Of a stretch of DNA of 43,771 nucleotides, positions 32,879 through 40,631 are shown piece by piece. Each line of letters starts with the position of its first letter. Position 1 is the first letter of the stretch. The stretch comes from JBAPRR01 sp049281195. Its GTDB lineage: Bacteria > Actinomycetota > Acidimicrobiia > Acidimicrobiales > CAVXTF01. The notes under the pieces were generated by a model. The model saw only the letters and a program-made list of their open reading frames with translations. It was not told where the DNA came from and did not search any database. Location: positions 1 to 43,771 of the forward strand of contig JBAPRR010000359.1 of the NCBI GenBank assembly GCA_049281195.1, given 5' to 3'. Position numbers and translations under genes: made by a program.

Positions 32879-33114
32879 GAATGACCCCGCCGTCGGAGAG
32901 ATTCCGGCAGTATCTAAACACAACGGTTCGGGGTTTGCCATCATCAAATTTAGTTTTCGTGAATATTTTTCTGGGATGGCGGGTAAGGGTTCGTTCTGGA
33001 GAGTGTCCACAGCACCTCGAGTCGGCGATTGTGTTCTCTTTCACGTGTAGCGACTCTTCGTAGGCTCAACGTCAGCAACCGGACGGAGCCCGGCTGAACT
33101 GCGCGCCGGAGTTA

Positions 33115-33120
33115 TAGCCT
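33115..33120 (+). promoter_or_regulatory. Putative -10 box of a leaderless transcript (TAGCCT)
   Basis: TAGCCT lies 6 nt before ATG 33127; the overlapping TATAGC one step upstream is an alternative reading. No ribosome site is visible. Confidence 0.4.
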
Positions 33121-33126
33121 GAGCCG

Positions 33127-35199
33127 ATGGCGGCGACCGGCAAGCTGTCCGGAACTCACGGCGGCGGTCGCAGAGCGTCAGTCTCAGCATTTGCGACAGT
33201 CATGTGCCTTACGGCGGTCCTGCTCCCCGTTGTGGTCATTGCAACGACGGGATCGCCGGCGGCGGCAGCAACAGTGCATGCGGAGGTCCCACGCTGCCCG
33301 CCCGACTGCGGCGACGTGGCCTCCGGCGATCCGCTGTTGGTGCCCTTCATGACGCAGAATCCCGGTGCGATCTGGCAAGCCTTTCCGGCGAGTGACTCCA
33401 AGTCGTATGTAAACGCGCTACGACGGAACATCGATCGGCTGGGCGGTCACTCGACGACGACGAATATCGCCGCGGCTCGCTGGGATTCGGCGGCCGGTGG
33501 CTACAGCCTCTTGATCACGCTCGTCTCTTCGACCTCGCTCGCCTCTGTCCACCTTCAGAATCCACTCGCAGATGCGTCCGATATGTGCGCGTCGGCCGGT
33601 GGCCGACCGACGGGAGCTCCGTACCGCATCCCCGGGATCCCGAACTCGGTGGCCGGTTCGTGCGCCTTCTCTTCGAAGGCACCGCTCGAGGGTGCCGACG
33701 TCGTCGCGTACGTGAGGGCAAACGTTGCCGTCCTGATCGAGATCGGCTCGCAGTCACGCACGGGACTCAAACCGCTACTGGCTGCACCTGCCGCGCATGA
33801 GCAGTACGCAGCGCTACCCCAAGAGGGAGTGCCGATATCGAAGGGCGGACTGGATTTGGGATGGGTCATTCTCTGGGTCTGCATCCTCGCCGGCCTCGGA
33901 GTTTGCGTCGTCTTATGCGTCCGCCGGCGGGGAAGTTGGAAAGGCCCCTTCGTCTCCATCGCCGAAGCAGTCGGCCGTCGGAGAGTGGGTCTGGGAGTGT
34001 CTGCCGCAGCTGTCGTCGGCGCCATGGCCTTCACCATGCTCGAGTCCACAGTCACTAGGGGTTTCGGAGAGTGGTGGGGTGTGGCCTCGTTCGGCGACTT
34101 CTGGCAGAACTGGGCCGACGCGGCCAACCTGACCGTTTCCGGTGGTTACGGGCACCTCTATGTGCTCGACCGAACCCTCGAGACCGCCCCTGCATTCCAG
34201 ACGATCATCGCACCGGTTGCTCGGCTCGCTTTCGGTCTACCGTTCCCCTACCCGAGTGCGGTCTTGTACCCGGCAGCGTTCTGGGTGGCCGGGCCGCTGT
34301 ACCTGGGTGCGATTGCGCTACCCATCTGTGCCTGTGACCGGTGGATGAACGGCATGGGAATCACCCACATCCGTCGCCGCCTGTTTGTGCTCGGTGTCAT
34401 GGCGATAACGCTTCCTCCGATCCCCTTGAGCGGACACCCGGAGGACCTGGTCGCACTCGGCGCAATGCTCTACGGGATCGCGGCCGCCTTTGAGGGCCGC
34501 GCGCGTGCCACCGGCTGGTGGCTGGGAGTCGCGCTCGCGTTTCAACCCTTCGCCTTCCTGGCAATACCGATCGCTTTCATCTTCTTAAAGCGTCGAGAGT
34601 GGCTTCGCGCGCTCGGGCCTGTTGTCGCGGTGCCCCTGGCCTTCTTGCTCGTCCCTCTGATCGTGGAGCCGCGAGTAACCGTGTCGCAGTTGCTGCACCA
34701 ACAGGTCTATGACGTCTTCGGGTACATCAGTCCCACCTGGAACCTCAATCCAGGGGTGGCGGCCTACTTCCGCTCCGGAGTAGCCCTCGCCGCGATCCCG
34801 GCGGCATTCGTGTTGGCGCGGTTCCTCCCATCGAGCAAGCGTCGTGGCGCGGCCCTTGTCATCTGGACGGTGGCGTTGCTGTTCTCTCTCAGAGTCGTCG
34901 AGCCGGAATTGTTCCCCTACTTCATGGCTCCGACCTTGGCTCTTCTTCCCGTCAGCGCGGCTAGCTTGCCGTGGTGGCGGCTCGGCGCTGCCAGTGCGTT
35001 GGCGGTGTGGCTCACCTGGTGGCTGCATGTCGCCATAAAAGGCGAATGGTCACTTTGGCTGATCCTGGTCTCGCAGTTGTTGGTGCTGAGCTGGCTGGCC
35101 TTTCCGGGGCGGCCCGATCGCAACAACGACACGGACCAGAAAACACAGCACGCCGCGCCTGGGAAAGCGCAGCGTGACCGGGCACTCGTCAATCGCTGA
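33127..35199 (+). CDS. Polytopic membrane protein, GT-C (GT87-like) glycosyltransferase candidate
   Basis: A 690-aa protein. A signal-like first segment (FATVMCLTAVLLPVVVIATTG) leads to an extracytoplasmic domain of about 190 residues with paired Cys (RCPPDCG). From about residue 243 there are some 11-13 membrane segments. The first large loop after residue 300 has DFWQNWADAANL and GGYGHLY, then FPYPSAVLYPAAFW; an acidic residue and Tyr/Pro-rich motif there resemble GT-C enzymes that use polyprenyl-phosphate sugars, such as GT87/DUF2029 mannosyltransferases. This is a fold-level guess. It may glycosylate the surface proteins next door. The last 25 residues are polar and charged. Confidence 0.6.
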   Translation: MAATGKLSGTHGGGRRASVSAFATVMCLTAVLLPVVVIATTGSPAAAATVHAEVPRCPPDCGDVASGDPLLVPFMTQNPGAIWQAFPASDSKSYVNALRRNIDRLGGHSTTTNIAAARWDSAAGGYSLLITLVSSTSLASVHLQNPLADASDMCASAGGRPTGAPYRIPGIPNSVAGSCAFSSKAPLEGADVVAYVRANVAVLIEIGSQSRTGLKPLLAAPAAHEQYAALPQEGVPISKGGLDLGWVILWVCILAGLGVCVVLCVRRRGSWKGPFVSIAEAVGRRRVGLGVSAAAVVGAMAFTMLESTVTRGFGEWWGVASFGDFWQNWADAANLTVSGGYGHLYVLDRTLETAPAFQTIIAPVARLAFGLPFPYPSAVLYPAAFWVAGPLYLGAIALPICACDRWMNGMGITHIRRRLFVLGVMAITLPPIPLSGHPEDLVALGAMLYGIAAAFEGRARATGWWLGVALAFQPFAFLAIPIAFIFLKRREWLRALGPVVAVPLAFLLVPLIVEPRVTVSQLLHQQVYDVFGYISPTWNLNPGVAAYFRSGVALAAIPAAFVLARFLPSSKRRGAALVIWTVALLFSLRVVEPELFPYFMAPTLALLPVSAASLPWWRLGAASALAVWLTWWLHVAIKGEWSLWLILVSQLLVLSWLAFPGRPDRNNDTDQKTQHAAPGKAQRDRALVNR

Positions 35200-35226
35200 G
35201 AGAGGCCGTTGGTCCGAGGCCATAGG

Positions 35227-35730
35227 ATGCCCGGCCACATGAGAGGGTCACGAATCACGGCGAGCCTGGCTCGGTCAGTCAGGCCGGCGTTGATCGTAGG
35301 AGTCGCTGCCGGACTGGCCGCAGTCCTCGTCGGGGGATGCTCCTCAGGAGAATCGACACCTGAGAGGTCCACTTCCGTCACACGATCATCGACTCCCGTC
35401 ACGCGACCGTTCACTTCCGTTACGCTCAAACCCGGCACATTGGTTCAGTTCAACGTCACAAAAAATGCACGGGCCGACGTCCACCAGGGTGCCTGTCACG
35501 TGGCCTCCGGCCATTGGCAGATGAATGGAACCGTAAGGAATTCTTCGAGCGGAACCAAGGGTTTTCAGATCATCGTCGACTTCGTGACGGCCAAGGGCGA
35601 CACCATCGTTTCAACCGCCGAGATCAGTATCGCCAGCTTGGCACCCAATGCTTCGGCCACCTGGGCTGCTACCGGACCGAAGGGCAATTCGGACGTCGCC
35701 TGCGTCATGCGCCAGGCTCAGACGACCTGA
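35227..35730 (+). CDS. Lipoprotein, function unknown
   Basis: A 167-aa protein with an N-terminal basic/hydrophobic signal ending in a lipobox (AVLVGGC), so the Cys near residue 38 is the likely lipid anchor. A Ser/Thr-rich linker with three SVT/PVTR-type repeats follows, then a beta-rich domain of about 100 residues (WQMNGTVRNSSSGTKGFQIIVDFV, SLAPNASATWAA) like FxLYD-type sandwiches, with two Cys. Of the in-frame starts, ATG 35227 is best placed behind GAGG (7 nt). It follows the GT-C-like gene by 27 nt on the same strand and may be cotranscribed. Confidence 0.75.
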   Translation: MPGHMRGSRITASLARSVRPALIVGVAAGLAAVLVGGCSSGESTPERSTSVTRSSTPVTRPFTSVTLKPGTLVQFNVTKNARADVHQGACHVASGHWQMNGTVRNSSSGTKGFQIIVDFVTAKGDTIVSTAEISIASLAPNASATWAATGPKGNSDVACVMRQAQTT

Positions 35731-35748
35731 CAGCTGGATTGGTGGGCC

Positions 35749-36180
35749 CTATGAACGGGGGGTGAAGTCGAGGTCGGGAGGTGGCGAGTCCGGGATCCTC
35801 CAACGCAGGAACGACTTGTCATAAACATCGTGGTAAGAGTTGCCGGCGTCAACCATTGCGGTGAAAGCCGTCTCGAATCCCTCCCAGTCTTCGCCCTCTA
35901 TGCACTTTGAGAGAGCGGCGACGTCTTCAGTGATGAATTTGTCCATGTTCTCTGCGTACTTCGGACGCAGGAAGGCGCCCTTTTCCATCAGGTTGACGGC
36001 TTCTTTCAATTGGAACCGGGCCAGGGGGCGATTTTTGGCCTGGCCCGCGTAGTAGCACTTCCAGATCCTGGCGCCGATGAGGGGCATGATCTCCGCCATC
36101 CCGGGCATCAGCGATCCGAGGTCGGTCAGCTGAAAGGTGCCCTTCCCTGTATCGATCTGATGGTCATGTTCGTCTGCCAT
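35749..36180 (-). CDS. Conserved hypothetical helical protein
   Basis: A 143-aa soluble, mostly helical protein. The core ARIWKCYYAGQAKNRPLARF, LMEKGAFLRPKY and a C-terminal SFLRWRIPDSPPPDLDF are distinctive. I have the impression of having seen this arrangement in conserved hypothetical proteins of other bacteria, but can name no function. The helical spacing recalls cytochrome c'-like bundles, yet no CxxCH heme motif is present. ATG 36180 has a TACGAT box 7 nt upstream; the longer frame to 36624 would overlap the divergent gene. Confidence 0.7.
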   Translation of the reverse strand: MADEHDHQIDTGKGTFQLTDLGSLMPGMAEIMPLIGARIWKCYYAGQAKNRPLARFQLKEAVNLMEKGAFLRPKYAENMDKFITEDVAALSKCIEGEDWEGFETAFTAMVDAGNSYHDVYDKSFLRWRIPDSPPPDLDFTPRS

Positions 36181-36187
36181 GTGCCGG

Positions 36188-36193
36188 ATCGTA
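36188..36193 (-). promoter_or_regulatory. Putative -10 box of a leaderless transcript (TACGAT)
   Basis: Read on the minus strand, TACGAT lies 7 nt before ATG 36180. The shared divergent gap 36181-36390 also has a short direct repeat CGGATCGT near 36185 and 36206; nothing else is evident. Confidence 0.4.
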
Positions 36194-36390
36194 GTCGTGG
36201 GTATCGGATCGTCGCCAAAAGAAACGCGGCTCGGAAGAGGTCGACCCAGCAGGAATCGCGTGGAGGCATTCGCGTTTTCATGACAGCCCAAACCTATGCT
36301 CAGCGAGGCGTTTCGGGGCGAGCGCCATTGTGTGTCGCTTCGACCGAGCAGGGCGGGACCCCATGTTCGAACCACTGCATGCAAAGGCGA

Positions 36391-37017
36391 ATGGCTGAGA
36401 GCTTGGAGTACTTCGAGCATGTCGCCGTCCAGCCGACGAGTGACCTGCTGATCCTGTTGCTCGGACCTGGAACCCATCCCGACACCGGTGACGACACGGT
36501 CCTGGTTCCAGCGGGCTCCGCGGTCGAGGTCCGCACCCGGTTCGTACCCGGGCACTGGGCATGCGGCTACGAGGTTGCCGAAACCCTCGCGCACGGGTAC
36601 CGGATCCGTCGCCAGGGGTCCCACGACGTTCTCTACGGGGTGTTCGACGTAAAAGACGTGCGAGTCGCTTCCGATGCACTCGACCGGGCCGGTTCACCGG
36701 CTCGAACCGACCAGGTCGGTATGAAGAACGCCGATACGAAGATCTCCGAGGACGAACCTCGCACCCCCGGCGATACGTGGCTGGACCGGCTCGAGGGCAC
36801 CGACTTCGCATCGATCGTGGAGGCGAACCCCCTGCTACGGATGGCGAAGGGCGTAGCCGATGCAGCCATAAAGGTCCCGCCGGTCGGAGCGATGGCGCGT
36901 CCGTTGAGCCGGCTGGGGCGGCTTTCTGAACGGATCGCCAGAGGCGCCGTCATCACACTCCTCGAGCGGACGGACCAGCTGATGAGAAGAGGTGAGAACC
37001 TCAGCGATCGGCCCTGA
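36391..37017 (+). CDS. Hypothetical protein
   Basis: A 208-aa protein I do not recognise. The first 110 residues look like a beta-rich domain (ESLEYFEHVAVQPTSDLLILLL, GSAVEVRTRFVPGHWACGYEV, SHDVLYGVFDVKDVRV). After a charged linker the last 80 residues are helical and basic (MAKGVADAAIKVPPVGAMARPL, RLGRLSERIARGAV). No membrane segment is certain. ATG 36391 is preceded by AAAGG at a good distance. Upstream ATGs in the same frame lie over the divergent neighbour. Its last 17 nt overlap the end of the convergent sulfotransferase gene. Confidence 0.65.
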   Translation: MAESLEYFEHVAVQPTSDLLILLLGPGTHPDTGDDTVLVPAGSAVEVRTRFVPGHWACGYEVAETLAHGYRIRRQGSHDVLYGVFDVKDVRVASDALDRAGSPARTDQVGMKNADTKISEDEPRTPGDTWLDRLEGTDFASIVEANPLLRMAKGVADAAIKVPPVGAMARPLSRLGRLSERIARGAVITLLERTDQLMRRGENLSDRP

Positions 37018-37738
37018 ACGGTCTGCTCAGTCTGACCCGCGCTTCGTGCAGGCGCTCGTAACGCCGGCGGTTCCGTTCGACCAGGTCCCGAGCTGATGCG
37101 TCCAGTTCGACACTCCGGGGCGTGTACTGCTCGAATCCGGTCGACGACTGAACCGCCCCGTACCAATAGCGCGCCCACACTCCGTCGGACTCCCGGGTGC
37201 CGGCGGGCCAGTGGAGCATCCGCTCTGTGAACTCGACGCCGATGTGGTCGCACATCCAGCGCAGGTAGCCCTCGGGATCCCGCAAAAAGTCGGCGGCGTC
37301 GATGACAGGCACCTTGCCGCCGAGCTGTTCATAGAGCTCCATCTGCTGGATGAGGCCGATGTCCCGGTCGCCCACCCTCTCGCGCACCTTCACATATGAA
37401 CCCACCGTCTCGGCGGGATCCCTGATCAAAAGGACGTTGGTCAAGCGTGGGATCCAATCCCGGCCGATCGGTCCGATCAGGTGGTGGGCCATGTGCTTCT
37501 GGTAGAAGATCCCGTCGGTGGGAGCGGTCAACCGCGAAACGAGCGTCTCGGATCGCGGATCGCCTGCCTCGATGATCTCGTCGCGCCCGGGGTGATCGGC
37601 GCCTGATTCCACAAGGTAATAGGCGTAAAGAGGCTCGTCCACGACATTGCAATCCGGCCGGTTCTCCCACGACCTCATCAGGGCGGTGGAGATGTTGCGC
37701 GGCCCGGACCACACAGCCAGGCGAATGCCCGGGATCAC
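37001..37738 (-). CDS. Small sulfotransferase-like protein coupled to an aminotransferase
   Basis: A 245-aa protein. The P-loop at residues 10-18 (WSGPRNIST) and the motif VLLIRDPAETVGSYVKV with Arg-Asp-Pro match the PAPS-binding sites of sulfotransferases; the C-terminal half (MLHWPAGTRESDGVWARYWYGAV) is typical of the small branch found beside or fused to branched-chain-type aminotransferases. Start is GTG 37738, overlapping the TGA of the aminotransferase gene by 4 nt (GTGA), so the two are translated together and likely work on the same compound. The longer frame to 37960 lies inside the aminotransferase gene. Confidence 0.8.
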   Translation of the reverse strand: MIPGIRLAVWSGPRNISTALMRSWENRPDCNVVDEPLYAYYLVESGADHPGRDEIIEAGDPRSETLVSRLTAPTDGIFYQKHMAHHLIGPIGRDWIPRLTNVLLIRDPAETVGSYVKVRERVGDRDIGLIQQMELYEQLGGKVPVIDAADFLRDPEGYLRWMCDHIGVEFTERMLHWPAGTRESDGVWARYWYGAVQSSTGFEQYTPRSVELDASARDLVERNRRRYERLHEARVRLSRPFRADR

Positions 37739-38670
37739 GGTGCTTTGCGATCCGCAACGTCCGCTCGTATCAGCTGTCCGTACAGGTCCTGCAGGTGTTC
37801 GACCATCGGTCCACGGACACCCGATCCGATGCGGCGCCCGTCGATCGTGTGCACATGAACGACGCCGGCGAAGGTGCCGGTGACGAAGGCTTCTTCTGCG
37901 CCATAAACATCTGTCAGGCTGAACCTCTTCTCGAAATGCGGGATGCCCGCCGATGCGCACATCCGCAGCACGTTTCGCCTGGTGATCCCGCCGAGGCAGT
38001 AATCACCCGAAGAGGTCCACACCTCGCCCTTGCGGACAATGAAGAAGTGGGTGGAATTGCACGTGGCTACGAAACCCTGCTGATCGAGCATCAGTGCCTC
38101 GTCCGCGCCGGCCGTATAGGCCTGGATGCAAGCCATGATGTCGTTCAACTTGCTGTGGGAATTGAGCTTCGGGTCGAGCGTGTCGGGGGCCGCCCGGCGA
38201 ACGTGCACGGTGAACAGAGACAGGCCGCGTTCGACAGTGCTCGGTAGAGGATCCTTGTGCTCGGGGATGATGACGATCGTCGGGGGACCCGCCGACATGC
38301 GCGGATCCTGATAAGGCGTGGACTTGGGTCCTCGAGTGACCATCAGTCGGACGTGTACGCCGTCGCCGGTCATCGAGTTCGCCCGGAGCGTCCAGTATAT
38401 CTGCCCGGACAGCTCCTCGCGGGTCAGGCCGATGTCGAGGGCGATCGTCGCTGCACCTTCGTAGAGACGATCGAGGTGGTCTTCCAGGAACGCCGGATGC
38501 CCATCGGTGACCCGTAGCCCCTCCCATACCCCGTCCCCGAGCACAAAGCCGGCATCGAAGACGCTCACGACCGCCTGCGCCCTCGGAACCAGCTCACCGT
38601 TCACAGAGATGAGGATGTCGGCGTTACGCGGATCTTCGATGTAGTCGTGGGTGCCATGAGCAGCGGTCAC
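37735..38670 (-). CDS. Class IV PLP-dependent aminotransferase (BCAT / D-amino-acid transaminase-like)
   Basis: A 311-aa enzyme. The PLP lysine is K174 (NSHSKLNDIMA). Other family marks are the early Arg/Glu region DAGFVLGDGVWEGLRV, the VRLMVTRG strand, CNSTHFFIV (substrate side) and GGITRRNVLRM, which binds the PLP phosphate. It transfers an amino group between an amino acid and a keto acid; by motif it could be BCAT-like, D-amino-acid or aminodeoxychorismate-lyase-like, and I cannot choose. Start is GTG 38670. The gene overlaps a sulfotransferase start by 4 nt and follows the Lon-like gene by 37 nt on the same strand. Confidence 0.88.
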   Translation of the reverse strand: MTAAHGTHDYIEDPRNADILISVNGELVPRAQAVVSVFDAGFVLGDGVWEGLRVTDGHPAFLEDHLDRLYEGAATIALDIGLTREELSGQIYWTLRANSMTGDGVHVRLMVTRGPKSTPYQDPRMSAGPPTIVIIPEHKDPLPSTVERGLSLFTVHVRRAAPDTLDPKLNSHSKLNDIMACIQAYTAGADEALMLDQQGFVATCNSTHFFIVRKGEVWTSSGDYCLGGITRRNVLRMCASAGIPHFEKRFSLTDVYGAEEAFVTGTFAGVVHVHTIDGRRIGSGVRGPMVEHLQDLYGQLIRADVADRKAP

Positions 38671-38707
38671 CCGACGATCATCGCATCACCGGTCGATCCG
38701 GTCGTGA

Positions 38708-39517
38708 CTACTGGCGGCACGCCGCAGCGAGCATGCAGAAGACGGCCCCATTCACGTCGTTCACGGGCCAATAGCGCACTCCGAGATGATCTCCGGGCAT
38801 GAATCCCGACCTGGCCGGAATAATCAGATGACGAATTCCTTGCTCGCGGGCCGTGCCTCTCTTCTGCTCGATCTCGTAGTGGCCACCGATGACATCGTCG
38901 GTCGCCCCTCCGACGTCCCCGACTACAGCGAGGGGCTCGGGGATGTGCAGGTGCAGGATGGCGCAGACATTCCCGAGAATGTAAGCAAGATCGAATGAGT
39001 CACCCGGACCGGGGGCCCATATGAAGCTGCGCTGTGGTATTTCGATATTGGACAGCCGTGGACGGAACACCCGATGGCCTCTCAGATCGATGACAGAGCT
39101 GTGCTCGATCGTCCACCTCACCCTTGCGAAGCGGAAAGGGAAGCGGGGAACCTTCTTCTCGGATACAACCAGCGCGCCCTGTTCGAGCTGTCGCTTTCGG
39201 GTAACGGATCGTGCCGACCGCACGCGACGGACGTGATCGGCCACGAACTGAACCGCCAGCGCGTACATGCGGTCGGCCTCGGGAAGATCGAATTGGTCGA
39301 CTCGGTCGAACTTGAGCTTCCGAGAAATCTCATCGTGTTCTTCGGCCTGGTGGCTGTCGGTCTTCCTGGCCAGGACATAGACATTGTCGAAGAGCGCGAA
39401 TGCCTGAACAACCGGGGCTTCGGGTTCGGGGTAGGAATCCGGGACCAGCTCTGTCTCGGAGCCGAGCTCAGAGGACCTGAACCGGAGCCGCTCGTTACCC
39501 GCCGGATCGATGATCAA
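38708..39517 (-). CDS. Divergent Lon-type Ser-Lys protease-like protein without ATPase
   Basis: A 269-aa soluble protein. Residues 165-265 align by eye with the Lon/YlbL proteolytic domain: GDSFDLAYIL with S174 at the place of the Lon nucleophile (DGPSAG), a following helix and the strand LAVVGDV, then IGGHYEIEQK with K219 at the place of the Lon Lys, then REQGIRHLIIPA and a final VNDVNGAVFCML helix. Ser and Lys are 45 residues apart, against 43 in E. coli Lon. No AAA+ or PDZ part is present. The first 150 residues are unrecognised. The start is TTG 39517 with GGAG 7 nt upstream. A dyad-containing protease or a dead relative are both possible. Confidence 0.55.
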   Translation of the reverse strand: MIIDPAGNERLRFRSSELGSETELVPDSYPEPEAPVVQAFALFDNVYVLARKTDSHQAEEHDEISRKLKFDRVDQFDLPEADRMYALAVQFVADHVRRVRSARSVTRKRQLEQGALVVSEKKVPRFPFRFARVRWTIEHSSVIDLRGHRVFRPRLSNIEIPQRSFIWAPGPGDSFDLAYILGNVCAILHLHIPEPLAVVGDVGGATDDVIGGHYEIEQKRGTAREQGIRHLIIPARSGFMPGDHLGVRYWPVNDVNGAVFCMLAAACRQ

Positions 39518-39644
39518 GCGATCACTCCGCCTTTATTACAGGAAGCCATGTTTATATTCGGAATGCTACCGACGAACACCGTTATCTCCACACCCCGATC
39601 ACCATGCGCGAAGCTGCGACCGTGACCTCGAAACGGAGCGTCAG

Positions 39645-40616
39645 ATGAGCAGCTCGATCGGGCTCGTTCTCGGGGCCGGAGGGGTCGTCGGACAGGCCTA
39701 CCATGCCGGGACCCTCGCGGCTCTCGAGCAGACCTTGGGCTGGGACCCCCGTGATGCTTCGATCATCGTGGGCACCTCTGCCGGATCTGTGACCGCCACT
39801 CTTTTGCGGATGGGACTGTCCGCTTCAGACATGGCGGCATCCGCAACCAACGAAGCCCCGAGCGCCGAAGGCGCTGAGTTACTAGAGCGGATCACACCTG
39901 ATTCCTCCACTCCGCTGCCACACCCGTCTTTGTGGGAGCTTTTCAGGCCCTGGCGCCTTCCGACCCCGGCCCTGATCACACGTTCGATCCGACGTCCCCT
40001 GGCGTTTCGTCCCCGGGTGGCGACGATGACCCTGCTTCCGAGGGGCATGGTCGAGATAGCCGACAGGGCGAAGCACCTGGATTCGCTCGTAGGAATGGCA
40101 TGGCCCGACGATCTGTGGATCTGCGTGAGCAGGCGCGACGACGGAGCCCGTGTGGTGTTCGGACGACCAGGCTCCCCTCCTTCCACTTTGGCGTCGGCCG
40201 TACTGGCTTCGTGCGCTATTCCCGCCTACTTCGCACCGATCTCCATCGGCGGGGTGGAGTACTTCGACGGTGGCGTCTACTCCCCTACCAATGCGGACGT
40301 GCTGAGAAATGCGGGTCTCGACAAGGTGATCATCGTGTCCCCCATGTCGGCGGACATAGGCCTCGTCCGTGGCCCCGACGCGATGATCCGCTGGGGCGCC
40401 CACAGGCGGTTGCAGAGGGAGATCGCCCACCTGAAGGAATCTGGAACCGAGGTCATCTCGATCGAGCCTGGATCGCGCTCGAGGTCGGCGATGGGCCTTT
40501 GGCCGATGGCCGAGGACCGCTCGGACAGGGTCGTCAGAGCCGCATTCGAAGAGGCGAGTGAGCTTCCCGTTGAATTGCGATCCCTCGGTGACAAGACTCG
40601 TAGCGGTCACACCTGA
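39645..40616 (+). CDS. Patatin-like phospholipase
   Basis: A 323-aa lipid acyl hydrolase. The oxyanion-hole loop LGAGGVVG (9-16), nucleophile elbow GTSAG with S45, and the catalytic Asp in DGG (D208, VEYFDGGVY) form the complete Ser-Asp dyad of the patatin/RssA family. No signal peptide; cytosolic or membrane-associated. ATG 39645 follows CGGAG at a workable distance; the longer frame overlaps the divergent Lon-like gene. It ends 15 nt before the WS/DGAT gene on the same strand, so the hydrolase and the acyltransferase probably form an operon for storage-lipid or membrane-lipid turnover. Confidence 0.9.
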   Translation: MSSSIGLVLGAGGVVGQAYHAGTLAALEQTLGWDPRDASIIVGTSAGSVTATLLRMGLSASDMAASATNEAPSAEGAELLERITPDSSTPLPHPSLWELFRPWRLPTPALITRSIRRPLAFRPRVATMTLLPRGMVEIADRAKHLDSLVGMAWPDDLWICVSRRDDGARVVFGRPGSPPSTLASAVLASCAIPAYFAPISIGGVEYFDGGVYSPTNADVLRNAGLDKVIIVSPMSADIGLVRGPDAMIRWGAHRRLQREIAHLKESGTEVISIEPGSRSRSAMGLWPMAEDRSDRVVRAAFEEASELPVELRSLGDKTRSGHT

Positions 40617-40631
40617 CGAACGGAGGAAGCT

